A stretch of 64,000 nucleotides of DNA from Lysobacteraceae bacterium (lineage in GTDB: Bacteria > Pseudomonadota > Gammaproteobacteria > Nitrococcales > AK92). The stretch spans positions 121,814-185,813 of the forward strand of contig JAAYIK010000004.1 of NCBI GenBank assembly GCA_012523465.1, written 5' to 3'. Position numbers and translations under genes: made by a program. The notes beneath the pieces are model-generated. The model saw only the letters and a list, made by a program, of their open reading frames with translations. It was not told where the DNA came from and made no database searches. Below are positions 8,798-18,100 of the stretch, one piece after another. Positions within the stretch are counted from its first letter, which is position 1; every line of letters starts with the position of its first letter.

Positions 8798-8820
8798 GAA
8801 ATGTTATAATATTACATTTA
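8798..8820. promoter_or_regulatory. Zur box between zur and the leftward zinc operon
   Basis: A 23-bp near-palindrome with arms GAAATGTTATA and TTACATTTA around a short AT centre. It matches the gammaproteobacterial Zur operator pattern and 20 of 23 positions of the second box at 10328-10350 read in reverse. It is 50 bases from the start of the leftward operon (8748) and 52 bases from the zur ATG (8873), so Zn-loaded Zur here probably represses both directions, including its own gene. Confidence 0.88.
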
Positions 8821-8872
8821 GAGCGATGCAAGCAGACCGCAGTGCCCGGCTTACTGCGGAAGGAGGCAGCAG

Positions 8873-9379
8873 ATGTCACGACACGGTCAGGCGGCGCCGC
8901 CATCCTTCGCCTGCGAACGCGGCGATCATGCCGAGTGCATGCGCGACGCTCTGGCCAAGGCCGAGCAGGTCAGCGCGGCGCGCGGCCTGCGGCTGACCCG
9001 GCTGCGGCGGCGGGTGCTGGAGCTGATTTGGGCCAGCCATACCCCGGTCAAGGCCTACGATCTGCTTGAGCAGCTGCGGCAGGAGCATGCCAATGCCGCG
9101 CCGCCTACCGTCTACCGGGCCTTGGATTTTCTGGTGCAGGAAGGCTTCGTGCATCGGATAGAATCCCTCAACGCCTACATTGGTTGCGACATCCCTGAGC
9201 GCGATCACCAGGGGCAGTTCCTCATCTGCGAGTCCTGCGGCGAGGCCGCCGAGCTGAGCAATCCAGAGATCGAGGCCGCATTGCTCGAGACGGCCAGGAC
9301 GCTGGGTTTCCGTCTGGAGAGCTCGCTGGTTGAGCTTAAGGGTCGCTGCGCCCGCTGTCGGCAGTCCCAGTCGGCCTGA
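8873..9379 (+). CDS. zur: Zur, zinc uptake regulator (Fur family)
   Basis: A 168-residue Fur-family repressor. The N-terminal winged helix includes GLRLTRLRRRVLELIW and PPTVYRALDFLVQEGFVHRIE; the dimerisation part has CESCGE and, at the C-terminus, CARCRQ, the two CxxC pairs of the structural zinc site. The short form of the metal site, the two Zur boxes and the neighbouring znu genes point to Zur and not to Fur. A strong AAGGAGG stands eight bases before the ATG. It is divergent from the zinc operon at 8748 and convergent with znuA, 24 bases away. Confidence 0.93.
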   Translation: MSRHGQAAPPSFACERGDHAECMRDALAKAEQVSAARGLRLTRLRRRVLELIWASHTPVKAYDLLEQLRQEHANAAPPTVYRALDFLVQEGFVHRIESLNAYIGCDIPERDHQGQFLICESCGEAAELSNPEIEAALLETARTLGFRLESSLVELKGRCARCRQSQSA

Positions 9380-9403
9380 AGCGCGCCGCTGCGCGCTGAC
9401 CGC

Positions 9404-10303
9404 TCAGCGGGGCTCGGACAGGCAGTCGCTGAGAGCCGTCGCCAGCCTGCGCAACAGCTCTGGGTAGGCCTCGGGCCCGGGAGGAATGGCGGCGCCGATG
9501 GGGTCGAGTACGGCGATGCGGGCCCCGCTGCCGCGGGCCACTGCTTCCGCCAGGCCGGGCTCGAACTGGGGCTCGCTGAAGATGCAGCGTACCTTCAGGT
9601 CCGAAACCTGCTGGCGCGCCTGGATGACGGCGCGGGCGCCCGGCGGGCGTTCCGGGTTGAGGGTGAGTGCGGTGGCCTCGAACAGCCCGTAGCGTTGGGT
9701 GAAGTAGCGATAGGCGTCGTGGAAGACCATGAAGGGCACTGCCTGGACCGGCTCCAGTTGCCGTTGCAGAGCGGCATCCAGCCTCTGCAGCTGCGCCATG
9801 CGCCGCTGGGCATTGCGGCGGTAGGTCTCGGCGTGCGCTGGATCCAGCGCCGCCAGCCGCTCGGCCAGAGCAGCAAGAAGGCGCTCGGCGTTCCCGACAT
9901 CCAGCCAAAGGTGGGGATCGTAGTCGGCATGGTCATGCCCGCTACCGGCATGGGCGTGCCCGGGGGTCGCAGCGAGCAGCTTGATACTGTCGAGCCGCGC
10001 TAGCTCCAAGCTGTCTGCCTTGGCGGCCAGGGTGCGCAGCGGCTTTGCCAGGAATTGTTCCAGCCCGCTGCCGACCCAAACGACGAGATCGGCCTGCGCC
10101 AGCGCTTGCGCCTGCGACGGAGTCAGGGCATAGCTGTGCGGTGAAGCGCCCGGCGGCAGCAGCAGCTGCGGTTCGGCCACGCCTTCCATGCCGCCAGCGG
10201 CCAGCGCGTGCAGGGGCTGAATGGTGGCGACGACGCGAGGGGCGGCGAAAAGAGGCAGCTGGACCAGCAGCAAGAGCAGCGAGATGAGGATGCGGTACGG
10301 CAT
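9404..10303 (-). CDS. znuA: ZnuA, zinc ABC transporter substrate-binding protein
   Basis: A 299-residue periplasmic protein with signal peptide (MPYRILISLLLLLVQLPLFA) and the canonical ZnuA layout: first ligand His in PPGASPHSYAL, a His/Asp-rich loop (HAHAGSGHDHADYDPH) before the second ligand, then FMVFHDAYRYF for the third. It captures zinc for ZnuBC. The C-terminal lobe carries FSEPQFEPG and AVLDPIGA, typical of the family. It is transcribed away from znuC, with the Zur box at 10328-10350 between them, only about 25 bases from its start. Confidence 0.94.
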   Translation of the reverse strand: MPYRILISLLLLLVQLPLFAAPRVVATIQPLHALAAGGMEGVAEPQLLLPPGASPHSYALTPSQAQALAQADLVVWVGSGLEQFLAKPLRTLAAKADSLELARLDSIKLLAATPGHAHAGSGHDHADYDPHLWLDVGNAERLLAALAERLAALDPAHAETYRRNAQRRMAQLQRLDAALQRQLEPVQAVPFMVFHDAYRYFTQRYGLFEATALTLNPERPPGARAVIQARQQVSDLKVRCIFSEPQFEPGLAEAVARGSGARIAVLDPIGAAIPPGPEAYPELLRRLATALSDCLSEPR

Positions 10304-10327
10304 GGCGATTCCGACGTCTTTCGGGGT

Positions 10328-10350
10328 GAAATGTAATGATATAACATTTC
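10328..10350. promoter_or_regulatory. Zur box between znuA and znuCB
   Basis: A 23-bp palindrome whose arms are GAAATGT and ACATTTC around an AT-rich centre. It is in the znuA/znuC divergent spacer, 25 bases from either start, so bound Zur would block both promoters. It matches the box at 8798-8820 at 20 of 23 positions in the opposite orientation. Confidence 0.9.
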
Positions 10351-10374
10351 GATTTTCCCTCGATAGGATTGCGC

Positions 10375-11157
10375 ATGGTGGGCAGTGAAGCCAACGACGG
10401 CCGCAACGCGGTCTTGCAGCGGAACGAGCCCTTGCTGGTGGTCCGTGGGCTGCGCGCCAGCCGCGGCGGGCGGCGGCTGCTGGACGGGGTCGATCTGGAG
10501 CTGCGGCGCGGCGAGCTGCTGACCTTGGTCGGCCCGAACGGTTCGGGCAAAAGCACCCTGGTCAAGATACTCTGCGGTGTGAGCCGGGCCGACGCCGGCA
10601 CCGTCCAGCGCCGGCCCGGCGCGCGCAGCGGCTATGTGCCGCAGCATTTCCGGGTCGATGACAATCTGCCCCTCACGGTCCGGCGCTTTTTGCGCTTGCA
10701 GACGGGGCGCAAGACAGGGGATTTGGCCCCGGTCGTCGAGGCGACCGCCATCGGCCATTTGCTGGAACGCCCCATGCAAGGGCTGTCCGGGGGCGAGTCG
10801 CGCCGCGTGCTGCTGGCACGGGCGCTGCTGCGCAATCCGGACCTGCTGTTCCTGGACGAGCCGGCCGCCGGGCTCGATGTCAATGGCCAGGCGGCGATCT
10901 ACGAGCTGATCCAGGCCATCCGCAGTCGCTGGAACTGCGGCGTGCTGGTGGTCTCGCACGACTTGCACCTGGTCATGGCGGCCAGCGATCAGGTGATCTG
11001 CCTCAACGAAGGGCGGATCTCCTGCCGCGGCAGTCCGGCTTCGGTGCGGGAGCATCCGGAATACAAGGCCCTGTTCGGGCATCATGTCGCGCCGGCAATC
11101 GGCGTCTATGTCCACAGCGGGCACGGCCACCGGCAGCGGGAGCGCGGGCAGCCATGA
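10375..11157 (+). CDS. znuC: ZnuC, zinc ABC transporter ATP-binding protein
   Basis: A 260-residue ABC ATPase with all motifs: Walker A GPNGSGKSTL at about 57-66, Q-loop in YVPQHF, signature LSGGESRRVLLARALL, Walker B LLFLDEPAAGLD and H-loop VVSHDLHLV. The C-terminal His-containing tail (YVHSGHGHRQRERGQP) is typical of ZnuC. I chose the ATG at 10375; a TTG two codons earlier (10369) is also in frame. The stop overlaps the znuB start by ATGA. It is the only metal-transporter ATPase gene in the island and may also serve the permease at 5.5 kb. Confidence 0.94.
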   Translation: MVGSEANDGRNAVLQRNEPLLVVRGLRASRGGRRLLDGVDLELRRGELLTLVGPNGSGKSTLVKILCGVSRADAGTVQRRPGARSGYVPQHFRVDDNLPLTVRRFLRLQTGRKTGDLAPVVEATAIGHLLERPMQGLSGGESRRVLLARALLRNPDLLFLDEPAAGLDVNGQAAIYELIQAIRSRWNCGVLVVSHDLHLVMAASDQVICLNEGRISCRGSPASVREHPEYKALFGHHVAPAIGVYVHSGHGHRQRERGQP

Positions 11158-11963
11158 TGAGCGAGCTTTTCCTGCATGCCCTGCTGGCCGGCTGGGGGCT
11201 GGCGCTGCTGGCCGGTCCGCTCGGCAGCTTCGTGGTCTGGCGCCGCATGGCTTATTTCGGCGACACCCTGGCCCACTCGGCCTTGCTCGGCGTGGCGCTG
11301 GCCTTTCTACTGCACCTGGATCTCAACCTGGGTGTGGTCGCGGTCTGCCTGCTGCTGGCGGTGGCGGTGGTGGCGCTGCGTAGCACCCAGCGGCTGGCCG
11401 ACGACACACTGCTGGGGATACTGTCGCACAGCGCGCTGTCGCTGGGCCTGGTGGCGCTAGCCTTCGTGCAGGGGCTGCGGGTCGATCTCATGGCTTATTT
11501 GTTCGGCGACATCCTCGCGGTGGGCCGCGCCGATCTGGCGTGGATTTACGGCGGCGGCTTGCTGGTCCTGCTGCTGCTGGCCGCGATCTGGCGCTTTCTG
11601 CTGCTGCTGACCCTGAACGAGGATCTGGCACGTGCCGAAGGTGTGCCCATGCTGCGCGTCCAGCTGGCGTTCATGGTGGCCATGGCGGTGGTGATCGCTA
11701 TCGGCATGAAGATCGTCGGCGTGCTGCTGGTGACCTCCATGCTGATAATCCCGGCGGCAACGGCGCGCGCCTACGCGCGGACGCCGGAAGCGATGGCGGC
11801 ACTGGCCGTCCTGCTGGGTGGCGTTGCGGTGACGGTCGGGCTGGGCGGCGCTTTCGCCTGGGATCTGCCGGCCGGACCGGCCATCGTGGTGGCCTCGGCG
11901 CTGCTGTTTCTGCTGACCGTGCTGGCACGTCCGCTGCTGCGGCGCCGGCGCGCGGCGTTCTAA
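11154..11963 (+). CDS. znuB: ZnuB, zinc ABC transporter permease
   Basis: A 269-residue ABC-3 family permease with eight or so hydrophobic helices. Family motifs include FVVWRRMAYFGDTLAHSALLG near the N-terminus, the EGVPMLRVQL coupling segment, and LLVTSMLIIPAATARAYA. It forms the inner-membrane zinc channel and pairs with ZnuC, to which it is translationally coupled. The next gene is about 120 bases downstream with no clear terminator. Confidence 0.94.
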   Translation: MMSELFLHALLAGWGLALLAGPLGSFVVWRRMAYFGDTLAHSALLGVALAFLLHLDLNLGVVAVCLLLAVAVVALRSTQRLADDTLLGILSHSALSLGLVALAFVQGLRVDLMAYLFGDILAVGRADLAWIYGGGLLVLLLLAAIWRFLLLLTLNEDLARAEGVPMLRVQLAFMVAMAVVIAIGMKIVGVLLVTSMLIIPAATARAYARTPEAMAALAVLLGGVAVTVGLGGAFAWDLPAGPAIVVASALLFLLTVLARPLLRRRRAAF

Positions 11964-12082
11964 GCCGGCGCGCTCGGCCCTCGGCCAGGGATGTGCGGGG
12001 AAAGTCGTGCTAACGTTAGCGAACGAAGACGGCCGCCAGCGCTCGTGCGTGGTGGGCCGAGAGGTGAAGACGACGAGACGAC

Positions 12083-12661
12083 GTGGATAAAGAGAGCCTG
12101 CTACAGCGTATCGCCAGGGCCAGTCAGGGCGAGCAAGGACTGATCCTGCCTGACCATGAGCCGCTGGTGCCGGCGGCGGTGCTGATCCCGCTGATCGAGC
12201 GTCCGAGCGGCATGCATATCCTGCTGCCCCGCCGCACCGAGCATCTGCGCCGCCATCCCGGCCAGATCAGCTTTCCTGGCGGGCGCATGGAGTCGGACGA
12301 ATCAGTAGAGGCGGCGGCGCTACGCGAAAGCCAGGAAGAAATCGGGCTGCCGCCCGAGCGGGTGGAAATCATTGGCCGGCTCGGCAGCTGGCGCGTGACC
12401 ACCGGCTTCATCATCTATCCCGTGGTCGGCATCATCCAGCCGCCGGTCCGGCTGAAGCTGGATCCGCGCGAGGTGGCCGAGATTTTCGAGCTGCCGCTGT
12501 CGTTCCTGCTCGACCCCAAGAACCACAAGCCGCACATCGTGGAGTACGGAGGCAAGAAGCACGAGCTGATCGCCTTACCCTACGGCGACTACTTCATCTG
12601 GGGGGCGACCGCGGGCATGCTGCATCGGTTGTATCGCACCCTGGCCGGCCAGTCGGTTTGA
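12083..12661 (+). CDS. nudL: CoA pyrophosphatase, NudL-type Nudix hydrolase
   Basis: A 192-residue enzyme that likely cleaves coenzyme A to 3',5'-ADP and 4'-phosphopantetheine. The Nudix box is complete (GGRMESDESVEAAALRESQE continuing EIGL, about residues 72-95) and is preceded by LLPRRTEHLRRHPGQISFP, the UPF0035 signature that marks CoA-specific members. The start is GTG at 12083. It is three bases upstream of the amidotransferase gene, so the two form an operon. Confidence 0.9.
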   Translation: MDKESLLQRIARASQGEQGLILPDHEPLVPAAVLIPLIERPSGMHILLPRRTEHLRRHPGQISFPGGRMESDESVEAAALRESQEEIGLPPERVEIIGRLGSWRVTTGFIIYPVVGIIQPPVRLKLDPREVAEIFELPLSFLLDPKNHKPHIVEYGGKKHELIALPYGDYFIWGATAGMLHRLYRTLAGQSV

Positions 12662-12664
12662 ACC

Positions 12665-13444
12665 ATGTGCGAGCTCCTGGGTATGAGCGCCAACGTGCCG
12701 ACCGACATCTGCTTCAGCTTCACCGGGCTGATGCAGCGGGGCGGTCGCACCGGGCCGCATGCCGACGGTTGGGGCGTGGTGTTTTACGAAGGCAAGGGCT
12801 ATCGGCTGTTCCGGGATGCCGCCCCCAGCGCCGAATCGGACCTGGCGCGGCTGTTGCGCGACCTGCCCATCAAGAGTTGCACGGTCATCTCGCACATTCG
12901 CAAGGCCACCCGCGGCAAGATCACGCTGGAGAATACCCATCCGTTCGTGCGCGAGATGTGGGGCCGCTCCTGGTGCTTCGCCCATAATGGGCACCTGAAG
13001 CGGGTTAAGCGCTGGCCGCTGGACCTTTACCGCCCGGTCGGCACCACCGACAGTGAGCACGCCTTCTGCTGGCTGCTGAACGCGCTGCGGCGGCGTTTCT
13101 CCAAGCCGCCGCGGGCGGCGACCTTCTGGCGCTACGTCCATCAGCTGGCGCTCGAGCTCAGCGCGCTCGGCACCTTCAACTTCCTGCTTAGCGATGGCCG
13201 CCATCTGGGAGCCTTCTGCAGTACGCATCTGACCTGGTTGACGCGCCAGGCTCCATTCGGCGAGGCCGAGTTGGTGGACGAGGATTTGCGGGTCGATTTT
13301 TCTCTGCACACGCAACCGACCGACGTGGTGACGGTGGTCGCCACGCGGCCGCTGACGAGAAACGAAGTCTGGACCACAATGGCAGCAGGCAGCATGGTGG
13401 TGTTTGCCGAGGGCAGGCCCTGGTTGCAGTTCGGCGGCAGCTAG
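12665..13444 (+). CDS. yafJ: Class II glutamine amidotransferase, YafJ type
   Basis: A 259-residue Ntn-hydrolase fold protein. The catalytic nucleophile is Cys2 (MCELLGM) after removal of Met; supporting motifs are HADGWGV, SHIRKATRG and CFAHNGHL, which bind the glutamine substrate and form the oxyanion hole. Stand-alone members of this family have no fused synthase domain and their acceptor is not established. It follows nudL by three bases. The ATG at 12665 is fixed by the required Cys at position 2. Confidence 0.9.
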   Translation: MCELLGMSANVPTDICFSFTGLMQRGGRTGPHADGWGVVFYEGKGYRLFRDAAPSAESDLARLLRDLPIKSCTVISHIRKATRGKITLENTHPFVREMWGRSWCFAHNGHLKRVKRWPLDLYRPVGTTDSEHAFCWLLNALRRRFSKPPRAATFWRYVHQLALELSALGTFNFLLSDGRHLGAFCSTHLTWLTRQAPFGEAELVDEDLRVDFSLHTQPTDVVTVVATRPLTRNEVWTTMAAGSMVVFAEGRPWLQFGGS

Positions 13445-13526
13445 GAGGCCGCTGTGGCTGTCCCCAGAAGTCTTTGCAGATGCTCGGCAAATGGAGCGCT
13501 GCTGACCAGAAGGAAGAGGAGGCCGT

Positions 13527-13901
13527 ATGAGGAAGCTAGGGACGGGTTGGCGCCGGTTTCAGCGCATCATACCACCGGCGGATGCTCCGATCCCGGTCGA
13601 TGTGGCGACTCGAACCGGCCTCGAAGCGAAAGTCAGCGACATCAGTGAGGGCGGCGTGGAACTGCGCTACAGCAGCGGCGAGCCGCCGCGGCCCGGTGAC
13701 AGCATGACTCTGCTGCTGCATCTGCCGCAGGAGGCGCCGGTGCGCGCCCGCGCCAGGGTGTGCCACGTGGACGCCACCCGGATCGGGCTGGCATTCACCG
13801 ATCTGACCCCGCAGGGGCGTGAGAGCCTGCGCCGCTACGTGCAAATCCACGGCGCCGAGCGCAGCCTGTGGCACCGCGTGCGCCAGCTCTGGGCTGGTTG
13901 A
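13527..13901 (+). CDS. PilZ domain-containing protein
   Basis: A 124-residue protein with the beta-strand pattern of PilZ domains. It retains the second c-di-GMP-binding motif (SDISEGGVELRY near residues 37-48), but the Arg-x3-Arg pair that should precede it is not obvious: the segment before reads IIPPADAPIPVDV, and only WRRFQR upstream offers arginines. Binding of c-di-GMP is therefore possible but uncertain. AGGAGG lies at about 13516-13521 before the ATG. It stands between yafJ and an L,D-transpeptidase. Confidence 0.75.
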   Translation: MRKLGTGWRRFQRIIPPADAPIPVDVATRTGLEAKVSDISEGGVELRYSSGEPPRPGDSMTLLLHLPQEAPVRARARVCHVDATRIGLAFTDLTPQGRESLRRYVQIHGAERSLWHRVRQLWAG

Positions 13902-13978
13902 GGGCCGGCCCGGAGCTGCGGTCCGGTCGCAAGGCTGGCATACTCAGGGCGATCAACAGTTCAACAAGACCAATCGCT

Positions 13979-14914
13979 ATGTCCATGTTGAAGCGACAGT
14001 TTCTGACTGGCCTCGGGCTGCTGCTGGTCGCTTGCGGCTTGGCTCGGGCGGCGATCTATCCGCTGCCGCCGGATGACGTCGATATCATCGGCGAGATCAA
14101 GATCGTCGAGGTGCGGCCGGACGAAACCCTGCTCGACATCGGCCGCCGCCATGGCGTCGGTTACGAGGAAATGCAGCGCGCTAATCCGGGCGTCAGCATG
14201 TGGGTGCCGGATCCAGGCACCAAGGTCGTGGTGCCGACCCGGCACATCCTGCCGTCCGGGCCGCGGGAGGGACTGGTCCTCAATGTCGCCGAGATGCGGC
14301 TGTATTACTACCCGCCGGCGGCCAAGGGGCAGCCGCGCACGGTCGAAACCTACCCCGTCAGCATCGGCCGCATGGACTGGCGCACCCCGCTGGGGGTGAC
14401 CAGGGTGGTCGCTAAGCAGAAAAATCCGCCCTGGTATCCGCCGCAGTCGGTCAAGCTGGAGGCCAAGGCCGAAGGACGGGTGGTGCCAGACGTGGTGCCG
14501 CCCGGTCCCGACAATCCGCTCGGCACCCGGGTGCTGCGGCTGGGCATTCCGGCCTATCTGATCCATGGCACAAACAATCCGTGGGGCATCGGCATGCGGG
14601 TCACCCACGGCTGCGTGCGCATGTATCCCGAGGACATCGAAAGCCTCTACGAGCGCGTCCCGGTCAACACGCCGGTGCGCATCGTCAACGAGCCAGTCAA
14701 GGCCGGCTGGTTCGCCGGCGAGCTTTATCTGGAGGCGCATCCGCTGCTGGAAGAGGACCGGGAAGACGACGACGCGCAGTTGCTGCGCGAGGCGGTGGCG
14801 CGCATCGCCCAAGCCCTGGGCGAGCGCCAGCACCGGGTCGACCTGGCGCAGATCAAGAAGGCCATTGAAGGCCAGGCCGGCGTGCCGGTCCGGATCTCGC
14901 GCTCCAGCATCTAG
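13979..14914 (+). CDS. L,D-transpeptidase with LysM domain (ErfK/YbiS/YcfS/YnhG family)
   Basis: A 311-residue exported protein: signal peptide (LKRQFLTGLGLLLVACGLARA), a LysM-like peptidoglycan-binding segment (VRPDETLLDIGRRHGVGYEE), then a YkuD catalytic domain. The catalytic signature is HGTNNPWGIGMRVTHGCVRM, with the nucleophile Cys in HGCVRM. Such enzymes attach lipoproteins to meso-DAP or make 3-3 cross-links in the periplasm. I set the start at the first of two close ATGs (13979, 13985); the open frame reaches 13868 but that part overlaps the PilZ gene. Confidence 0.9.
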   Translation: MSMLKRQFLTGLGLLLVACGLARAAIYPLPPDDVDIIGEIKIVEVRPDETLLDIGRRHGVGYEEMQRANPGVSMWVPDPGTKVVVPTRHILPSGPREGLVLNVAEMRLYYYPPAAKGQPRTVETYPVSIGRMDWRTPLGVTRVVAKQKNPPWYPPQSVKLEAKAEGRVVPDVVPPGPDNPLGTRVLRLGIPAYLIHGTNNPWGIGMRVTHGCVRMYPEDIESLYERVPVNTPVRIVNEPVKAGWFAGELYLEAHPLLEEDREDDDAQLLREAVARIAQALGERQHRVDLAQIKKAIEGQAGVPVRISRSSI

Positions 14915-15138
14915 GCGGGCGCCGTCGTCTCGAGCTGTCCAAGCCCCTGCCAGGCCTTGCCTCCCCCGGCTGCCGACGCCGGCCGCGCTCCCTGCCGGCG
15001 GCTGCAGCGCCTTTCCTCACGATTTCCTGAATTTGATCCTACATTTACTAGTAGGGCAAACGGTCGCTGCGACCGAGTCGCTACCCGCTGCTCCAAATCC
15101 TGGAGTGCTAGCAAGGCGCAAGCCTGGGAGGCACAGCC
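14915..15138. other. Intergenic region before the indolepyruvate oxidoreductase gene
   Basis: No gene is seen. It holds an AT-richer patch near 15025-15058 that includes the 8-bp palindrome TACTAGTA, and a small stem CGGTCG-ctg-CGACCG at about 15060-15074. A promoter or operator for the oxidoreductase gene could lie here, but I find no convincing -35/-10 pair. Confidence 0.3.
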
Positions 15139-18100
15139 ATGCAACTCGCCAAGGTCGCGCTGGACGACAAATACACACTCGAGTCCGGCCGCATCTATGT
15201 CTCCGGCTCTCAAGCCCTGGTCCGGCTGCCGATGCTGCAGCGCGTGCGTGACCGAGCCGCCGGGCTCAACACTGCGGGTTTCATCTCCGGCTACCGCGGC
15301 TCGCCGCTGGGAGGCTACGATCTCGCGCTTTGGCAGGCGGAAAGGTATTTGCGCGAGCATCAGATCGTTTTCCAGCCGGGGGTGAACGAGGACCTGGCAG
15401 CCACCGCGATCTGGGGTACTCAGCAGGTCGGTCTCGGTGGTCGCTCCAACTACGACGGCGTCTTTGCTATCTGGTATGGCAAGGGGCCAGGGGTCGACCG
15501 CTCCGGCGACGTCTTCAAGCACGCCAACGAGGCTGGGACAGCGCCGTACGGCGGCGTGCTGGTGCTGTTCGGCGACGATCCGACCGCCAAGTCCTCCACG
15601 GTGGCCTTCCAGAGCGAGCCGGCCCTGATCGCCGCCGGTATCCCGGTGCTGAATCCGGCCAACATCCAGGAATACCTCGACCTTGGGCTGGTGGCCTTTG
15701 CCATGTCGCGCTACGCCGGCGTCTGGGTCGGCATGAAGTGCATCACCGACACCGTGGACGGCTCGGCCTCGGTGATCGTCGATCCTTGGCGCGTCCAGCT
15801 GGTCACGCCCACCGATTTCGAACTGCCGCCCGACGGTGTGCACATCCGCGTGCCGGACACCGCGCTGGCCAAGGAGCAGCGCCTGTGGCGGGTGCGTCTG
15901 CCGGCGGTGCAGGCCTTTGCCCGCGCCAACCGGCTCGACCGGATCACTCATGACCTGCCGGTGGCCAGGCGACGGCTGGGGGTGGTCGCCAGCGGCAAGT
16001 CCTGGTCCGATCTTCTGCACGTTCTGCAGCAGCTGGGGGTGGACGAGGAGATGCGGCAGGCGCTGGGGCTTTCGATTTACAAGGTCGCCATGCCCTGGCC
16101 GTTGGAGCCGGAAGGCATCCGCGGTTTCGCGCAGGGGCAAGAAGAGCTGCTGGTGATCGAGGAAAAGCGCGGCCTGATCGAGGAGCAGATCGCCCGCATC
16201 CTGTATCCGCTGCCTGACCGGCCGCGCCTGCTGGGCAAGCAGGACGAGCACGGCAAGTCGCTGTTGCCGGTCGACGGCGAGCTGTCGCTGGACCAGATCG
16301 CCGCGACGCTGGCGGCGCGTCTGCTGCGGCTGAACCCGCCGCCGCGGCTGGCAACGCGGCTGCGAGCGGCGCTGCGGCCGGAGCCGGCGACCGTCGCCAG
16401 CCCGGCGACGCCGCGCACCCCCTGGTTCTGCGCCGGCTGCCCGCACAATACGTCCACCCGGGTGCCGGAGGGCAGCCGTGCGTTCGCCGGCATCGGCTGG
16501 CACACCATGGCGCTGTTCATGCCCAACCGACGCACCGAGAGTTTCACCCACATGGGCGGCGAGGGAGCGCAGTGGATAGGGCAGGCGCCTTTCTCCAAGG
16601 ACAGGCACGTGTTCCAGAACCTGGGGGACGGCACTTACTACCACTCCGGGCTGCTGGCGATTCGGGCGGCGGTCGCCGCCAAGGTGAACATCACCTACAA
16701 GATCCTCTATAACGACGCAGTGGCCATGACCGGCGGCCAGCCGGTGGAGGGCCAGCTGACGCCCTGGAGCATCGCCCAGCAGGTGGCCGCGGAGGGGGTG
16801 CGGCGCATCGTGGTGGTGACCGACGAGCCGAACAAGTACCCGCCAGGCACACCCTGGCCGCAAGGGGTGACGATACGCCACCGGCGCGAACTGGACGCCG
16901 TGCAGCGAGAGCTGCGCGAGATCGAAGGCGTCACCGTGCTGATCTACGATCAGACCTGCGCCGCCGAGAAGCGCCGCCGCCGCAAGCGGGGCCGCTATCC
17001 GGATCCGGCCAAGCGGGTGTTCATCAACGACCTGGTCTGCGAGGGTTGCGGCGACTGCGGACTGGCCTCCAACTGCGTTGCCGGCAAGCCGCTGGAGACG
17101 GAATTCGGACGCAAGCGGATCATCGACCAGTCCAGCTGCAACAAGGACTACTCCTGCCTGGAAGGCTTCTGTCCCAGCTTCGTCACCGTCCACGGCGGCG
17201 GGGTGCGCAAGCCGCAGCGGGGAGCGGCAGAATTCCCCCGGGTGGAGCTGCCCGAGCCGGCGCTGCCCGCGCTGAGCCGACCGTACAACATCCTGATTGC
17301 TGGCATCGGTGGCACCGGCGTGATCACCCTGGGCGCCTGGCTGGGCATGGCGGCGCACCTTGAGCGTAAGGGGGTGTCGGTGCTGGACCAGACTGGGCTG
17401 GCGCAGAAGAACGGCGCCGTCAGCAGCCATGTGCGTCTGGCGGCGCATCCGGATGCGTTGCACGGTGCGCGCATCGGCCGCGGCGACACCGATCTGGTGA
17501 TTGGCTGTGACATGGTAGTGGCGGCCGGCGCCGAGGCGCTGGCGACCTATGCCACCGGTCGCACGCGGGCGGTGATCAACAGCCACGTGGTGCCGCTGGC
17601 GGCCTTCGCCCTCGACCCCGACCTGCCGCTGCACGACCGCCAGCTCGGCAACGTGCTAGATCAGACCCTGGGCAAGGAGTACGTCCACTACACCGCGGCC
17701 GGGCGCCTTGCTACCGCCCTGCTGGGCGACGCCATCTACACCAACCCGTTCCTGCTCGGCTACGCCTGGCAGCTGGGTCTCATCCCGCTCAGCCGGCAGG
17801 CTATTGAGCGCGCCATCGAGCTGAACGGGACGGCGGTAGAGGAAAACTTGCAGGCGTTCCGCTGGGGTCGCCTGGCCGCCCATGTGCCGGAGCAGGTCGC
17901 GGCAGCCGCCGCGCCTTTTCTCACCGGGCAGCAGGCCAGCGTGCAGGATTTCGGCCTGGAGGAGCTGATCGCGCACCGGGTCAAGCACCTGACGGCGTAT
18001 CAGAACCCTCGCTACGCCGAGCGCTACCTGCGATTGGTGCGCAGGGTGCAGGCGGCGGAGTCCCGGGTTGCGCCGGGCGAGCAGGGCCTGACTCGGGCGG

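Noticed and set aside
15060..15074. Stem CGGTCG-ctg-CGACCG upstream of the oxidoreductase
   Set aside because: Too short and common in GC-rich DNA to call an operator or terminator.
14911..17634. 907-codon open frame on the minus strand
   Set aside because: It is antisense to the indolepyruvate oxidoreductase gene, with low-complexity Arg/Gly/His/Gln-rich sequence; a GC-rich shadow frame.
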